A stretch of 64,000 nt of DNA from Congregibacter litoralis KT71 (GTDB lineage Bacteria; Pseudomonadota; Gammaproteobacteria; Pseudomonadales; Halieaceae), in assembly GCF_000153125.2 (NCBI RefSeq), contig NZ_CM002299.1, positions 3,608,928-3,672,927 of the forward strand, read 5' to 3'. Both the position numbers and the translations under genes were made by a program. Under the pieces are notes generated by a model, which saw only the letters and a program-made list of their open reading frames with translations, did not search any database and was not told where the DNA came from. Positions 50,749 through 59,661 of this stretch are shown one piece after another (position 1 is the stretch's first letter; each line of letters begins with the position of its first letter).

Positions 50749-52026
50749 TCAGATGGTTGATAGATCGACTCCGTAGTTGAGTTCCTCTGCGAAGTCCGGC
50801 AGTCCGTAACCGATGGTTTTCTTGTAGAAAGGAGAGACCTTCGCAGTCGGTGCCTTCTTCTTGTGCTTCGTGGTGTAGAGCATTCGTGCCCGCATCACCT
50901 CGAAGGAGTAACCGCGCCCTTCACGGTTCTTGTCCTTGGCCAGTCGGTTGATGGACTCCGTGTAAGCGTTGGTGACGGGCATGTCCGTCTCGAAGTAGGT
51001 CATGGTCTCTTCGCGCCAGTTTCCCACTGCCCTGACCAGATCGCTCCAGACTTCCTTTTGGCCCTTCGGGATGGTGGCTATCCACTCGTCCAGGGCGGCT
51101 TCTGCCTGGAGCCGTGGGGTGGCGTCCCAGATGCCGTAGAAGCGCTCCTTGTGCTCGTAGGCGGCCAGCAGTTGCGGGAACGCGCCTGTCCAGGTCTCCA
51201 TGATGAGGCGCTCCCGGTCTGAGACTTCGTGAGCGCGTTTCAGCAGGATTTTCCGGTCTCCCTTGAGAGTCCGGCTCTGGGACGGTTTCAGCTCCTTTCT
51301 GAGGCCCTTGCGCACTCTCTCTAGGGCATCGTTGGCCATGCGCACCACATGGAACTTATCGACCACGATACGGGCCTGGGGCAGCACAGCCTTGACCGCT
51401 GCCCGGTAGGGGTTCCACATGTCCATGCTGACGATCTCGACCTTCTGCCGGTCTTTCAGCTTCATCAGGTAGTTGGTCACCACGTCCTGGCGGCGGGTGG
51501 CCAGCAGGTCGAGCAGGGTTCGCTCCTCAATGTTGGTCAGAATGCAGCGGTAGCGCTTGTTCAGGTATAGCTCGTCAATGCCCAGGATGCGGGGCGTCTC
51601 GAAGCGGTGCCAGCGCCCCAGGAACTCGGCGCGGGCGTTGAAGATGTCGCGCACCGTCTTCTCGTCCAGGCCGGTCTGTGCCGCCACAAAGGTGTAGGGG
51701 TGGTTGAAGGATTCCTTCTCCACGTACTCATGCAGCCGCAGTGTCATACGGAATCCGTCCACCATCTCTGGTAGCTGGGGCCTGAATGTTGTCTTGCAGG
51801 CCCGGCAGGTGTATCGGCGGCGGACCACCCAGAGAGTGACCCGCTTGCCGTGGATGGGCAGATCACGATAGGGAACGTCACGCTTGCCGAACCGTACGAA
51901 CTCACCCTGCACGCCGCACCCCTCGCAGGCTACTGGTGTAGGTGCTTCAAGCCGAAAATGTATGTCTTCATTCTGCTCATCAGAATCCACCAACTGGTAC
52001 CCAGGAAGGCTTAACGAATTAATCAT
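50749..52026 (-). CDS. ISL3-family transposase (left copy)
   Basis: A 425-residue DDE transposase. The N-terminal zinc ribbon has CEGCGVQGEF and YTCRACKTTFRPQLPEM. The helix-turn-helix is VAAQTGLDEKTVRDIFNARA, and the catalytic domain begins PRILGIDELYLNKRYRC, continues with VSMDMWNPYRAAVKAVLP, and reaches NAYTESINRLAKDKNREGRG (conserved E). The gene looks intact and identical to the right copy except LLDLLATRR against LLDVLATRR. It should move its own unit and, by using outer ends, the whole composite. Confidence 0.93.
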   Translation of the reverse strand: MINSLSLPGYQLVDSDEQNEDIHFRLEAPTPVACEGCGVQGEFVRFGKRDVPYRDLPIHGKRVTLWVVRRRYTCRACKTTFRPQLPEMVDGFRMTLRLHEYVEKESFNHPYTFVAAQTGLDEKTVRDIFNARAEFLGRWHRFETPRILGIDELYLNKRYRCILTNIEERTLLDLLATRRQDVVTNYLMKLKDRQKVEIVSMDMWNPYRAAVKAVLPQARIVVDKFHVVRMANDALERVRKGLRKELKPSQSRTLKGDRKILLKRAHEVSDRERLIMETWTGAFPQLLAAYEHKERFYGIWDATPRLQAEAALDEWIATIPKGQKEVWSDLVRAVGNWREETMTYFETDMPVTNAYTESINRLAKDKNREGRGYSFEVMRARMLYTTKHKKKAPTAKVSPFYKKTIGYGLPDFAEELNYGVDLSTI

Positions 52027-52038
52027 CTCCCGCCTTGA

Positions 52039-53073
52039 TCAGAAAAACAGGTAGGTGGCGTAACCGGCAATCATCGCCATAGCAAAAATGACTGCTAAAA
52101 ACGCCGCTAAAAGCTTCAGCGTGAACAAAGAGCGCAACAGAATGAGCTCAGTCAGGCTGGCTCCGGCACTGCCGATGATCAACGCTAGCACCGTCCCGGC
52201 ACCCACGCCTTTGGCCATCAGAGCCGCTGCCAGAGGTATGACGGCTTCAGCGCGAATATACAACGGCACGCCGATGACAGCGGCAACTGGAATGGCAAAG
52301 GGATTATCTGGGCCTGCATACTGCTCCAATAAGTCAGTGGGCATGAAACCATAGATCACGCTGCCAATCGCAATACCGATGAGCAGGTAAGGCAACACAT
52401 CGATAAAGTCCGACCAAGCTTCCCGCCACACACCACTGTACTTCCCTTCTTTCTTAACCGTGACAGTGGGTTGACTGTCACAGCATTCGCTAGACGTAGA
52501 GACTGTTGTCTTCCTATCAGCCCCGCAAGAAGCCGTCTTCGGAGTGGTGTCGCAGCTGTTGGTGCCGCAACTCGATGCGGTCGATGTAGCACTGCACGGG
52601 CTTGCTGATGAACTACATCCACTGCTCTCTTGTGTCGCCGTCCGGCGCACATAACGCTCGAAGCCAAGCGTGTGAAGCAGCCATCCGGCACCTACCGCGA
52701 CCACCAAAGCGGCGAGCACATAGATAGCAGTAAGTGTCCATCCAAACGTGGCAACCAGCAGGCCGACGACGATAGGATTCAGCAACGGAGATGAGAAAAG
52801 AAACACCATCATCGGCCCAAAACCGGCCCGTGCCCGAATCAACCCTTTCAACATGGGGATAGTCGAGCAACTACAGAAGGGCGTTATAGCTCCTAAACCA
52901 GCAGCAAGAAAATAGCCTCGCTTCCCACTGGAAGTCAGTAACGCTTCCACCTTGGATGGTGGGATGTGACGTTGAAGAACTCCGACCAGCAAGCTAATGC
53001 CAATGAATAAAACCGATAGCTCGATAGCGAGAAAGGCGAACATGCCTAGAGCGTCTTGGAGTTGAGATGACAT
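52039..53073 (-). CDS. ArsP/DUF318-family permease with cysteine-rich loop (left copy)
   Basis: A 344-residue inner-membrane transporter with about eight hydrophobic spans. FCSCSTIPMLKGLIRARAGF and FLFSSPLLNPIVVGLLVATF are hallmarks of the DUF318/ArsP_1 permease family (SO_0444-like). A central cytosolic loop of about 70 residues holds at least nine cysteines (SSGCSSSASPCSATSTASSC, CGTNSCDTTPKTASC), likely a metal or metalloid binding segment. The family exports organoarsenicals or metals; the substrate is not settled by sequence. It diverges from arsR, with shared operators. Confidence 0.85.
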   Translation of the reverse strand: MSSQLQDALGMFAFLAIELSVLFIGISLLVGVLQRHIPPSKVEALLTSSGKRGYFLAAGLGAITPFCSCSTIPMLKGLIRARAGFGPMMVFLFSSPLLNPIVVGLLVATFGWTLTAIYVLAALVVAVGAGWLLHTLGFERYVRRTATQESSGCSSSASPCSATSTASSCGTNSCDTTPKTASCGADRKTTVSTSSECCDSQPTVTVKKEGKYSGVWREAWSDFIDVLPYLLIGIAIGSVIYGFMPTDLLEQYAGPDNPFAIPVAAVIGVPLYIRAEAVIPLAAALMAKGVGAGTVLALIIGSAGASLTELILLRSLFTLKLLAAFLAVIFAMAMIAGYATYLFF

Positions 53074-53172
53074 TCAATATTACTCCTATATTTCTAGTAT
53101 TGTCGAAATGATGTACGCAGCCTACTTGCGTTTATCCGACCTGTCAACTATAATTCTAGAAACATCGAATTA
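53074..53172. promoter_or_regulatory. Divergent arsR/permease promoter with twin operators (left copy)
   Basis: For arsR (rightward), TTGCGT (53126-53131) and TATAAT (53149-53154) are 17 bp apart, a good sigma-70 promoter. Two copies of TTCTAG-N5-TCGAA (53092-53107 and 53154-53169) flank it; one overlaps the -10 end and the other lies by the permease start. On the opposite strand TTGACA followed after 17 bp by TAGGCT could serve the permease. The repeats are the likely ArsR operators. Confidence 0.72.
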
Positions 53173-53499
53173 TTGGGGCGTGCTATGGATCACGAAAAGG
53201 TTGCAGCCAGCTTAGCTGAGCTAGGGAATAGTCACCGACTGTCCGTGTTCCGCTTTCTGGTCAAAGCTGGCCATGATGGGGCTTCGGTCGGAGATATCCA
53301 GAAGGGGCTGGGTATTCCTGCTTCGACGCTATCACATCACCTTGCGCGCATTGCCAAGGTAGGGCTGATCCGGCAGGAGAAACATAGCCGCACGATTGTC
53401 TGTATACCCGAGTATGGGCACCTAGAGAATTTGATCGGTTTCTTACAAGAGGAATGTTGTGCAGGTGTTCGGATTGCGCATGAACCAGAACCGCTTTGA
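53173..53499 (+). CDS. ArsR/SmtB-family repressor (left copy)
   Basis: A 108-residue winged-helix repressor: VAASLAELGNSHRLSVFRFL, VGDIQKGLGIPASTLSHHLA as the recognition region, and VGLIRQEKHSRTIVCIPEYG. The C-terminal pair ECCAGVRI (cysteines 95-96 or so) and histidines could form a metal or arsenic site. It represses the divergent permease gene through the TTCTAG-N5-TCGAA sites. In this copy it reads toward the truncated TolC-family gene, convergently. Confidence 0.9.
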   Translation: MGRAMDHEKVAASLAELGNSHRLSVFRFLVKAGHDGASVGDIQKGLGIPASTLSHHLARIAKVGLIRQEKHSRTIVCIPEYGHLENLIGFLQEECCAGVRIAHEPEPL

Positions 53500-53675
53500 C
53501 GCTTGCCCAGCTCTCGCTGTCCTCCCTAGTCAGCATCGCTATGAAGACTCAGGCGAAGGTGGAAACAGAAAATTGGCAGTAGAGTAGGCTGAAGAGGATC
53601 AATCAGATAATCCGCTGAGAAAGATTTTCTTCTTTACATCTTTGGCATTTTATCAACCAGAAATTCCGGATACCC

Positions 53676-54633
53676 GTTCTGCCGCAGCCACATCGGGACG
53701 GCGACGCAGTAGATCGCCCGGTGCACCGGCGTTGATCTGGGCGGGCAGCTCAGGCAAGGCTGCGGGGTGATCCAGCACTTCGGCCATCGCCGCAGGCGTG
53801 CGGCCAGTGAGCACGGCAATGCGGTGGGCGGCCACAGCAGCCTCAGCTTCAAGCGGCGGAATGCGCGAGCGTGTCAGCGCCAATTGCGTGCGGGCGCGGT
53901 CGGCATCGAACGACGTGCCCCGGCCGTTCTCGAACAAGACCTCGATCAGCCGCAGCGTATCGGCTTGGTTGATTTCGTTGTCCCGCGCGACCTGTAATTG
54001 CACTTGCAAGCCGCGCAAGCGGAAATAGGCGTCGGTCAACTCGGCCACCATAGCCACTTGTACGCCCGCCAGGTCGGCTGCGCTGGCCTCGGTCTCGGCG
54101 CGCTGCGATTCCACGCTGCGCCGCACTCGGCCAAAGAAGTCCAATTCCCAGATCACGGATAGGCCAGCCGAATGCAGATCGTTATCCCGGTCGGAGCGGG
54201 ACGCATCCGGTGCTTGTGCAGCACTGGCGCGCTGGGTACTGATTTCACCGGACGCGCCCAGCGTCGGATAGTAGTCTTGGCGACGTTCGCGCGACAGTGC
54301 GCTGGCTTGCTCGTAGCGCGACAGTGCTATGCGGATGTCGTGATTGGCGTGAAGAGCATTCTCCACCAAAGAGTGCAGCACCGGGTCATCCAGTTCCCGC
54401 CAGAATTGCGCATCGGCCTCCGGTACAAGCTGGGACACGGCAACGGGGTCTTGGCGGGCATACGTCACTGCCTGGGGCGCGGCAGGTGCCTTGTAATTCG
54501 GCCCTACTGCGCAAGCTGCCAGCGTCAACGCCACCAAAGGGAGCAGTACCAGATGTGGCATCCGACGTAGGCATGGTCGGATGCGGGATGGCGTTTGAAG
54601 CATGACGGAATCAGTCCTTGTGGAGTCAGACAT
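53676..54633 (-). pseudogene. TolC/OprN-family outer-membrane factor, 3' end removed
   Basis: The product starts MSDSTRTDSVMLQTPSRIRP, with GGAGG 6 nt upstream and a start overlapping the permease stop (ATGTCTGA). A lipoprotein signal ends in LVALTLAAC; typical motifs are PNYKAPAAPQAV, YEQASALSRERRQDYYPTLG and RSVESQRAETEASAADLAGV. Only about 318 of roughly 480 residues remain: the frame enters the ISL3 end after APGDLLRRRPDVAAAE. The efflux system would therefore need another outer-membrane partner. Confidence 0.88.
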
Positions 54634-57600
54634 GGGTGGCCTCCATGGCGACATTTGCCTGGCGACGTGGCTTGCGCGTCGCGAGCCTGCGTAACGCGAC
54701 GTAGAAAACAGGAGTCAGGAATAAACCGAACAAGGTCACGCCGAGCATGCCGGCGAACACAGTCACTCCCATAACCTGGCGAATCTCCGCGCCTGCGCCG
54801 GAACCGACCATCAGCGGCACCACGCCAGCGATGAAGGCGATGGAAGTCATGATGATCGGGCGCAGACGAAGGCGTGATGCCTCCAGCGCGGCATCGAGGA
54901 TGCTGTGCCCCTTGCGCTCAAGTTCACGGGCGAACTCCACGATCAGAATGGCATTCTTGGAGGCCAGACCAATCAGCACTATCAAGCCAATCTGCACGAA
55001 AATGTTGCTGTCACCACCCGCGAGCCACACGCCCGTCATGGCCGACAACAGGCTCATGGGCACGATCAGGATGACGGCCAGCGGCAACGTCCAGCTTTCG
55101 TACAGTGCCGCCAGCACCAGGAAGACCAACAGTACCGCCAGCGGGAACACCACCAGCGCGGTATTGCTTTGCGTGACCTGCTGGTAGCTGAGGTCGGTCC
55201 ACTCCAGTTGCATGCCTGGCGGCAGCACCTTGTCTGCAATGGATTGCACTTGCTGCAATGCCTGCGATGACGACACCAGACGCGGATCTGACTCACCAAT
55301 CAGGTCGGCAGATGGATAGCCGTTGAAGCGGATGACGGGATCGGGGCCGAATGTCTTGCGCACGTCCACCATGCTGCCGATGGGCACCATGTCGCCATTG
55401 GCGTTGCGGGTGCGCAGTTTGACCACGTCCTCGACAGAACTGCGGAACGGTGCGTCCGCCTGAGCCATCACCCGGAAGGTGCGGCCAAAGCGCGTGAAGT
55501 CGTTGACATACGCCGAACCCAGGTACACTTGCAGCGTATCGAAAAGATCGGTCACGGCCACGCCCTGTGCCTTCGCCTTGGTGCGGTCCACTACGGCGTC
55601 AAGCTGCGGCACATTGGCCTGATAGGAACTGATCGGATATTGGAATCCCGGTTCTTGCGAGATGGCCGTCGCCAGCTCGGTGGTCGCCGTCTGCAATGCG
55701 GCATAGCCCTCACGGTTGCGATCCTGCACGTAAAGAGAGAACCCGGAACCCGCGCCCAGCCCCATGACAGGGGGCGGCATGATGGCAAAGGCCAGACCGT
55801 CCTGCTCCTGAGCGAAGCGCTCGTTCAACTGTTCCGCAATCTCGGTTGCAGTGTGCTTGCGCTCATTGATGGGCTTGAGTACGAAATACACTAGGCCGCT
55901 ATTGGACGTGTTGGTCGACTGCAAGCCGTTCATGCCCGGGAACTGCACGGCGTTGTAGACGCCATCGGTCTTGAGCGCGATGTCGCTCACACGGCGGACC
56001 AGCGCTTCCGTGCGCTCCAGGGATGCACCCTCGGGTAGCTGGATGACACCGATGAGATACAGCTTGTCCTGCATGGGGATGAATCCGCCAGGGACGGCCT
56101 TGAACACAGCTCCCGTCGCCACCAGTAGCGCGATGTAGACGAGAAACACCGCACCACGCCGCCCGAGGATGCGCGACACGCTGTTTCCATAGCCATCCGC
56201 GCTGCGCAGGAAGAAACGGTTGAACGGCCGGAATATCCAGCCCAGACTGCGATCCAGCACCCGCGTGGGCAGGTCTGGCGCGGCACCATGCGGGCGAAGC
56301 AGGCGCGCGGCCAGCGCAGGCGACAGCGTCAGCGAGTTGATGGCCGAAATTACCGTGGAGATCGCAATGGTGACGGCGAACTGTTTGTAGAACTGCCCTG
56401 TCACGCCGGACAGGAATGCCATAGGCACGAATACCGAGCACAGCACCAGCGAGATGGCGACGATGGGGCCACTGACTTCGCGCATGGCCTGATGGGCCGC
56501 AGCCAGCGGCGCCAGCCCTTCGGCGATGTTGCGCTCGACGTTTTCCACCACCACGATCGCGTCGTCCACCACGATCCCGATGGCAAGCACGAGTCCAAAA
56601 AGCGTGAGCGTATTGATGGAAAAGCCCAGCATCAGCAGCACGGCGAAGGTGCCTACCACCGACACCGGCACGGCTAGCAGTGGGATGATGGAGGCACGCC
56701 AAGTCTGAAGGAACAAGATCACCACCAGCACCACCAGTCCGATGGCTTCCAGCAGAGTGTTGACGACCGCCTTGATCGACTGACGCACGAAGACAGTTGA
56801 GTCATACTCCACCGACCATTCCACTCCCTCGGGAAAGCGCTTGGCCAACTCGTCCATCTTCGCGCGGACTTGATCCGAGATTTCGATGGCATTGGCGCCC
56901 GGGGCTTCAAGGACAGAGATCGCGACAGCAGGCTTGTTGTTGAGCAACGACATCAGCGAGTAGCTGGATGCGTCCATTTCCACGCGCGCCACATCTCGCA
57001 GCCGGGTGACCTGACCCTGCGATCCGGTCTTGACGATGACGTCGCCGAACTCTTCTTCCGTCACCAGCCGGCCCTGCGCATTGATGGACAGGAGGAAGTC
57101 GCTTCCCGAGGGGTTGGGCGGCGCACCTAGTTGACCGGCCGAGACCTGGACGTTCTGTTCGCGCACGGCTTCGACCACATCGCCGGCGGTCATACCCAGC
57201 GCCGCAATTTTGTCGGGGTCCAGCCATAAGCGCATGGCGTAGTCGCCAGAGCCGTAGATCTTGGCATCGCCCACCCCCTGGATGCGTGCCAACTCGTCGC
57301 GTACATGGAGCACGGCATAGTTGCGCAGGTACAGCGCGTCATAGCGATCGCCCGGCGAGCGCAACTGCACGACCAGCGTTTCGTTGTGGGACTGTTTGAC
57401 GGTCACCACACCTTGCTGGCGCACCGCTTCGGGAAGACGCGGCTCTGCCTGGGCGACACGGTTCTGTACCTTGACCTGGGCGTCGTCGGGATCGGTGCCA
57501 GGACGGAAGGTGACGGTCAGCACCAACACGCCATCACTACCGGCCACGGACTTCATGTAGAGCATGTTTTCCACGCCGGTGATGGATGCCTCCAGTGGTG

Positions 57601-57793
57601 CGGCTACCGTGTCGGCGATTTCGCGCGGATTTGCGCCAGGATACGTGGCGCGAACCTGTACGCTGGGTGGCACGACTTCCGGGTACTCGCTGACGGGCAA
57701 GAGCGGGATCGCGATCAACCCAACCACGAAAATGATGATGGACAGCACGGCCGCAAAAATCGGCCTGTCCACGAAAAAGCGGGCAAAGTTCAT
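54626..57793 (-). CDS. RND multidrug efflux permease (MexF-like)
   Basis: A 1,055-residue HAE1-family proton antiporter from ATG 57793 (MNFARFFVDRPIFAAVLSII). It has twelve expected membrane segments, the proton-relay pair in LAIGIVVDDAIVVVENVERN, and the family motif SLTLSPALAARLL. The large periplasmic loops carry substrates to the outer-membrane channel. Residues such as VPVSVVGTFAVLLMLGFSIN support a MexF-type rather than AcrB-type affiliation. The frame is complete. It overlaps the TolC-family gene by eight bases and follows the fusion-protein gene with a 19-bp gap. Confidence 0.92.
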   Translation of the reverse strand: MNFARFFVDRPIFAAVLSIIIFVVGLIAIPLLPVSEYPEVVPPSVQVRATYPGANPREIADTVAAPLEASITGVENMLYMKSVAGSDGVLVLTVTFRPGTDPDDAQVKVQNRVAQAEPRLPEAVRQQGVVTVKQSHNETLVVQLRSPGDRYDALYLRNYAVLHVRDELARIQGVGDAKIYGSGDYAMRLWLDPDKIAALGMTAGDVVEAVREQNVQVSAGQLGAPPNPSGSDFLLSINAQGRLVTEEEFGDVIVKTGSQGQVTRLRDVARVEMDASSYSLMSLLNNKPAVAISVLEAPGANAIEISDQVRAKMDELAKRFPEGVEWSVEYDSTVFVRQSIKAVVNTLLEAIGLVVLVVILFLQTWRASIIPLLAVPVSVVGTFAVLLMLGFSINTLTLFGLVLAIGIVVDDAIVVVENVERNIAEGLAPLAAAHQAMREVSGPIVAISLVLCSVFVPMAFLSGVTGQFYKQFAVTIAISTVISAINSLTLSPALAARLLRPHGAAPDLPTRVLDRSLGWIFRPFNRFFLRSADGYGNSVSRILGRRGAVFLVYIALLVATGAVFKAVPGGFIPMQDKLYLIGVIQLPEGASLERTEALVRRVSDIALKTDGVYNAVQFPGMNGLQSTNTSNSGLVYFVLKPINERKHTATEIAEQLNERFAQEQDGLAFAIMPPPVMGLGAGSGFSLYVQDRNREGYAALQTATTELATAISQEPGFQYPISSYQANVPQLDAVVDRTKAKAQGVAVTDLFDTLQVYLGSAYVNDFTRFGRTFRVMAQADAPFRSSVEDVVKLRTRNANGDMVPIGSMVDVRKTFGPDPVIRFNGYPSADLIGESDPRLVSSSQALQQVQSIADKVLPPGMQLEWTDLSYQQVTQSNTALVVFPLAVLLVFLVLAALYESWTLPLAVILIVPMSLLSAMTGVWLAGGDSNIFVQIGLIVLIGLASKNAILIVEFARELERKGHSILDAALEASRLRLRPIIMTSIAFIAGVVPLMVGSGAGAEIRQVMGVTVFAGMLGVTLFGLFLTPVFYVALRRLATRKPRRQANVAMEATHV

Positions 57794-57812
57794 GATGGCT
57801 GGCTCTCCGCGC

Positions 57813-59015
57813 TCATTCGCTCGCCTGGGCGATTTGTCGGCCTGCAGGCGCCATTTCAATGTCCTGGGCCGTCACTGGCATGCCGACAGAAACCTTCTGG
57901 ATGCCGTTGACGATCACGCGGTCGCCGGGATTTAGACCTTCCTCGACGATGCGCAGGCCTTCGGCCTTGCGTCCCAGCGTGATGTCGCGGCGCTGGGCGG
58001 TGTTGTTCTCATCGATCACATACACGTACTTGCGGCTCTGGTCGGTCAGGATGGCCTTGTCGTCGATCAGCATGGCCTCGAAACTGCCGCTACCCGGCAG
58101 GCGCACTCGGGCATAGAGGCCCGGCGTAAGCAGGCCGTCGGGATTGACCAGGGTGGCGCGTGCGCGGATGGTGCCGGTGGCCGCATCGACACGGTTGTCC
58201 ACGAAGTCCACGTTTCCGGCGTGTGGATAGCCGTTCTCGCCGACCAGGCCCACCTGCACCGGGATACTTTCGCTGCGCTGGTCGGGGCGCTCTCCGTTGC
58301 GAGCCATGTGGGCGTAGCGCAGATAGGTACGCTCGTCGCTATCAAAATGCACGTGCACCGGGTTCAGCGAGACTACGGTGGTCAGGATGCTGGCCTGGCC
58401 GTCAGCACTCACCAAGTTGCCTGCCGTGACCAGTGCACGTCCGGCGCGGCCTGTGATGGGCGAACGTACCTGGGTGAACGACAGATCCAACTTGGCGGTC
58501 TCGACTGCGGCTTGGGCGAACTGCACGTTGGCTTGGGCCTGATCGGCGGCGGCGTGGCGCTGCTCCAACTCCTCGGTGGAGGCTGCTTGCAACGAAGCCA
58601 GCTTTTGAGCACGGGCCGCTTCGCTACGTGCCAGTGCGGCCTGCGTGCGGGCGCGGGCCAAGTCTGCTTCCGCGCGAGCCAGAGCAGCACGGTAACTGCG
58701 AGCGTCAATCTCGAACAGCACGTCGCCACGTTTGACGATCTGGCCCTCTTCGTAATTGACCCTGTCGATGTAGCCACTCACACGTGGCCGCAGCGCAACG
58801 CTTTCCACCGCCTCGACGCGGCCATTGAACTCATCCCATAGGACGATCTTGCGCACCGACACAGGTGCCACGCTGACCGTGGGTGGAGGGGCGGCGACCG
58901 CGTCGGCGGCGTCGCTATTGCAGCCAGCCAGGGACAGCGCCAGCAAGCTCGCCGCAGCTAACGGCAAGGCGCGGCGCCAGGAAGGCAGGACCGCAAGGTA
59001 AGGCAATGTGCTCAT
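57813..59015 (-). CDS. RND efflux periplasmic adaptor (MexE-like)
   Basis: A 400-residue membrane-fusion lipoprotein from ATG 59015 (MSTLPYLAVLPSWRRALPLA), with lipobox LSLAGC. The frame is open 26 codons further, but that part is ISL3-end sequence. Motifs are VALRPRVSGYIDRVNYEEGQ (lipoyl-like), a helical hairpin (about 120-185: ARARTQAALARSEAARAQKL) and barrel parts such as LSFTQVRSPITGRAGRALV. It connects the permease to an outer-membrane channel. Only 45 bp separate its start from the right ISL3 unit, so its native promoter was probably lost. Confidence 0.9.
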   Translation of the reverse strand: MSTLPYLAVLPSWRRALPLAAASLLALSLAGCNSDAADAVAAPPPTVSVAPVSVRKIVLWDEFNGRVEAVESVALRPRVSGYIDRVNYEEGQIVKRGDVLFEIDARSYRAALARAEADLARARTQAALARSEAARAQKLASLQAASTEELEQRHAAADQAQANVQFAQAAVETAKLDLSFTQVRSPITGRAGRALVTAGNLVSADGQASILTTVVSLNPVHVHFDSDERTYLRYAHMARNGERPDQRSESIPVQVGLVGENGYPHAGNVDFVDNRVDAATGTIRARATLVNPDGLLTPGLYARVRLPGSGSFEAMLIDDKAILTDQSRKYVYVIDENNTAQRRDITLGRKAEGLRIVEEGLNPGDRVIVNGIQKVSVGMPVTAQDIEMAPAGRQIAQASE

Positions 59016-59235
59016 TGTTTTCAGTCTCGAAGGGATGGCGAAACCCGGTTGATAAAATTGGGTATCCGGAATTTCTGGTTGATAAAATGCCAAAGATGTA
59101 AAGAAGAAAATCTTTCTCAGCGGATTATCTGATTGATCCTCTTCAGCCTACTCTACTGCCAATTTTCTGTTTCCACCTTCGCCTGAGTCTTCATAGCGAT
59201 GCTGACTAGGGAGGACAGCGAGAGCTGGGCAAGCG

Positions 59236-59562
59236 TCAAAGCGGTTCTGGTTCATGCGCAATCCGAACACCTGCACAACATTCCTCTTGTAAGAAACCGA
59301 TCAAATTCTCTAGGTGCCCATACTCGGGTATACAGACAATCGTGCGGCTATGTTTCTCCTGCCGGATCAGCCCTACCTTGGCAATGCGCGCAAGGTGATG
59401 TGATAGCGTCGAAGCAGGAATACCCAGCCCCTTCTGGATATCTCCGACCGAAGCCCCATCATGGCCAGCTTTGACCAGAAAGCGGAACACGGACAGTCGG
59501 TGACTATTCCCTAGCTCAGCTAAGCTGGCTGCAACCTTTTCGTGATCCATAGCACGCCCCAA
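59236..59562 (-). CDS. ArsR/SmtB-family repressor (right copy)
   Basis: Identical in translation to the gene at 53173-53499. In this orientation it is transcribed leftward, toward the MexE-MexF-like operon that starts 221 bp beyond its stop, with no obvious terminator between. Read-through from its promoter could therefore transcribe the efflux genes, under its own ArsR control. Confidence 0.9.
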   Translation of the reverse strand: MGRAMDHEKVAASLAELGNSHRLSVFRFLVKAGHDGASVGDIQKGLGIPASTLSHHLARIAKVGLIRQEKHSRTIVCIPEYGHLENLIGFLQEECCAGVRIAHEPEPL

Positions 59563-59661
59563 TAATTCGATGTTTCTAGAATTATAGTTGACAGGTCGGA
59601 TAAACGCAAGTAGGCTGCGTACATCATTTCGACAATACTAGAAATATAGGAGTAATATTGA
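59563..59661. promoter_or_regulatory. Divergent arsR/permease promoter (right copy)
   Basis: The mirror of 53074-53172: the arsR promoter boxes are at 59604-59609 (-35) and 59581-59586 (-10), and the TTCTAG-N5-TCGAA operators at 59566-59581 and 59628-59643. Here the arsR promoter fires toward the efflux operon. Confidence 0.7.

Larger units (their letters stand above)
50691..53675 (-). mobile_element. ISL3-family unit, left copy (2,985 bp)
   Basis: A unit containing transposase, ArsP-like permease and ArsR gene. It is bounded by imperfect inverted ends: GGGTATACGGATTTAATGG inward at 50691 and, read from the other side, GGGTATCCGGAATTTCTGG at 53675. The right copy (59060-62044) has the same length in opposite orientation; the only protein difference I see is one transposase residue. 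A TTGATGGGG/CCCCATCAA hairpin (50710-50735) lies just inside the transposase end. No 8-bp target duplication flanks either copy. Its right end cuts the TolC-family gene. Confidence 0.88.

Noticed and set aside
54747..58841. Many long open frames opposite the efflux genes
   Set aside because: They are shadows of the GC-rich pump and adaptor genes; none has independent motifs.
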